Part shown: positions 63,018 to 64,000 of the stretch, one piece after another
How positions within the stretch are numbered: position 1 is the first letter of the stretch
Layout: each line of letters opens with the position of its first letter
Source of the DNA: Phymatolithon calcareum
Lineage: Eukaryota > Rhodophyta > Florideophyceae > Hapalidiales
Assembly: GCA_977006965.1 (NCBI GenBank)
Contig: OZ345372.1
Span: forward strand, 1,736,001 to 1,800,000
Reading direction: 5' to 3'
Length of the DNA: 64,000 nt
Notes under the pieces: model-generated
The model's database searches: none
What the model was told of the DNA's origin: nothing
What the model saw: the letters and a program-made list of their open reading frames with translations, nothing else
Translations under genes and position numbers: made by a program

Positions 63018-64000
63018 ATGTCCAAGTGCTGTTGCTGCAACGATGCTCCGTCTCTCGCCGACGACCCAGCACTCGTCTTCTCAATCTACGCCATCGCATT
63101 CATCCCGCTCGCATTCGTTTACGCTCTTGACTTCATCACCGACAAGTGGCGCACCATCCGTGAAACCCGTCGCAGTGGAATGATACAGTTGTTAATCTCA
63201 TTGCCTTCGTTGGGAAGTCTCATCTTCTACATCGTTGTCCAAATCAACAACAAAGACTACAAGGAGGCAGCAGCGGCAATCGCGGTGGCAGTGTTCAACA
63301 GTTACCATGTTTTGCGATCAATATGGGGACTGATTCTACTGTACGAATTCAGAAACTGGAATGTTTCTGCTCTCAGATGTCTTGTTCAACTGGGGTATCG
63401 TGCACCTGTCTATGACTATTCTTACGATGTCAAGAACATGCTTTCCAAAATGAAGAGCTGTCGCTCGCTGTGGAAACGCCCCCTACTCCGCTTGGTCGAC
63501 TACTTCAAGACCAAAATTGTCTCTGTGTACAACTGGTCAATACAATCTTTCTCCTCTCTGCCTTCTTCCACCCTAACGAGTTCTTCTTCTAGACACTCTG
63601 ACGGCACAACCGACGAAAATCATTCTCGTCCATCCCACGAATCGAATTCGTGTTCTACACCCTCTGATTCTACTATCGATGGAAATCATTCCTATCCCTT
63701 GTCTGGACAGAACTCATTTCATTCTACACTTCCCGATTCTACAATCGTCGAAAATCAGACTCTTCTGCTTAGTCTTGCTGACATGCTGAAGACCATATAC
63801 GGGCACTTTAACGATTGGGCAATCTACGGCGCTCGTCCTTCTTGTACGGACATGAAGGAGACTTGCAAAACCATTTACAACTGGGCAGTGGGGAGCATGG
63901 AAGAGGAGGACCTTGCCAGTGACCTGGCTTTGGAGGATATCAAGAGGACCGTTGACAATCACATGGTCGTGAATAGCTCACTTATTGACAACGAATTCTC
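63018..64000 (+). CDS. Sel1-repeat membrane protein D, N-terminal part
   Basis: Open from the ATG at 63018 to the window end (327 codons) and continuing beyond. Nearly identical to C over the first 130 residues: MSKCCCCNDAPSLADDPALV, the same hydrophobic helices and RSIWGLILLYEFRNWNVSAL. It then carries the Ser/Pro insert with a different number and spelling of PDST units (SSSRHSDGTTDENHS, PSDSTIDGNHSY, LPDSTIVENQ). The 5' flank also matches that of C for about 100 bp upstream. Whether the C-terminal Sel1 repeats are present cannot be seen. Confidence 0.85.
   Translation, partial: MSKCCCCNDAPSLADDPALVFSIYAIAFIPLAFVYALDFITDKWRTIRETRRSGMIQLLISLPSLGSLIFYIVVQINNKDYKEAAAAIAVAVFNSYHVLRSIWGLILLYEFRNWNVSALRCLVQLGYRAPVYDYSYDVKNMLSKMKSCRSLWKRPLLRLVDYFKTKIVSVYNWSIQSFSSLPSSTLTSSSSRHSDGTTDENHSRPSHESNSCSTPSDSTIDGNHSYPLSGQNSFHSTLPDSTIVENQTLLLSLADMLKTIYGHFNDWAIYGARPSCTDMKETCKTIYNWAVGSMEEEDLASDLALEDIKRTVDNHMVVNSSLIDNEF

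Overview
The window is nuclear DNA of a eukaryote, most likely a unicellular or simple photosynthetic alga; a red alga is my best guess, at low to moderate confidence. The support is a GpsA-type glycerol-3-phosphate dehydrogenase and an FKBP-MsrA protein with transit-peptide-like N-termini, a plant-type two-pore potassium channel with EF-hands, ER glycosylation genes (ALG9, ribophorin I), histone H3 with one intron, and mostly intronless genes with a few short GT-AG introns.

Layout. Left array (1-13.8 kb): tandem copies, about 6.5 kb apart, of a unit with three members: a large Sel1-repeat membrane protein on the minus strand (A, 745-4650, broken by one TGA; B, 7354-11175, open), an uncharacterised ORF called X here (minus strand, all copies broken), and a class-V-aminotransferase-like gene on the plus strand (two pseudogenes and one open copy, 12556-13785). 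Core (14.5-44.7 kb): single-copy genes gpsA, an FKBP-MsrA fusion, ALG9, an AlkB-like oxygenase, a TPK channel, a Fanzor (eukaryotic TnpB-like RNA-guided nuclease), histone H3, a RING-LON protein and OST1/ribophorin I, separated by long intergenic stretches. Right array (45.2-64 kb): the same three-member unit in the opposite orientation, with Sel1 protein C intact (53024-57361), D running off the window end (63018 onward), and shredded copies of X and the aminotransferase-like gene between them. Transposon debris is inserted here: three Mutator-like (MULE) remnants, two LINE 3' tails, an unidentified element present twice, and a SINE-like repeat.

Most notable are the Fanzor with all recognisable RuvC and zinc-finger residues present; a fused peptidyl-prolyl isomerase/methionine sulfoxide reductase whose catalytic Cys codon is Ser; the inverted-orientation Sel1 arrays with mosaic paralogs; and a series of perfect loop-free or short-loop palindromes, the longest 92 bp, scattered in intergenic DNA.

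How the genes relate: ALG9 and ribophorin I both serve ER N-glycosylation but are about 23 kb apart. FKBP-MsrA and ALG9 are divergent from a 166-bp spacer. The Sel1 family, ORF X and the aminotransferase-like gene clearly duplicate together, but no shared pathway can be read from sequence alone. All statements come from reading the sequence and translations; no searches were run.
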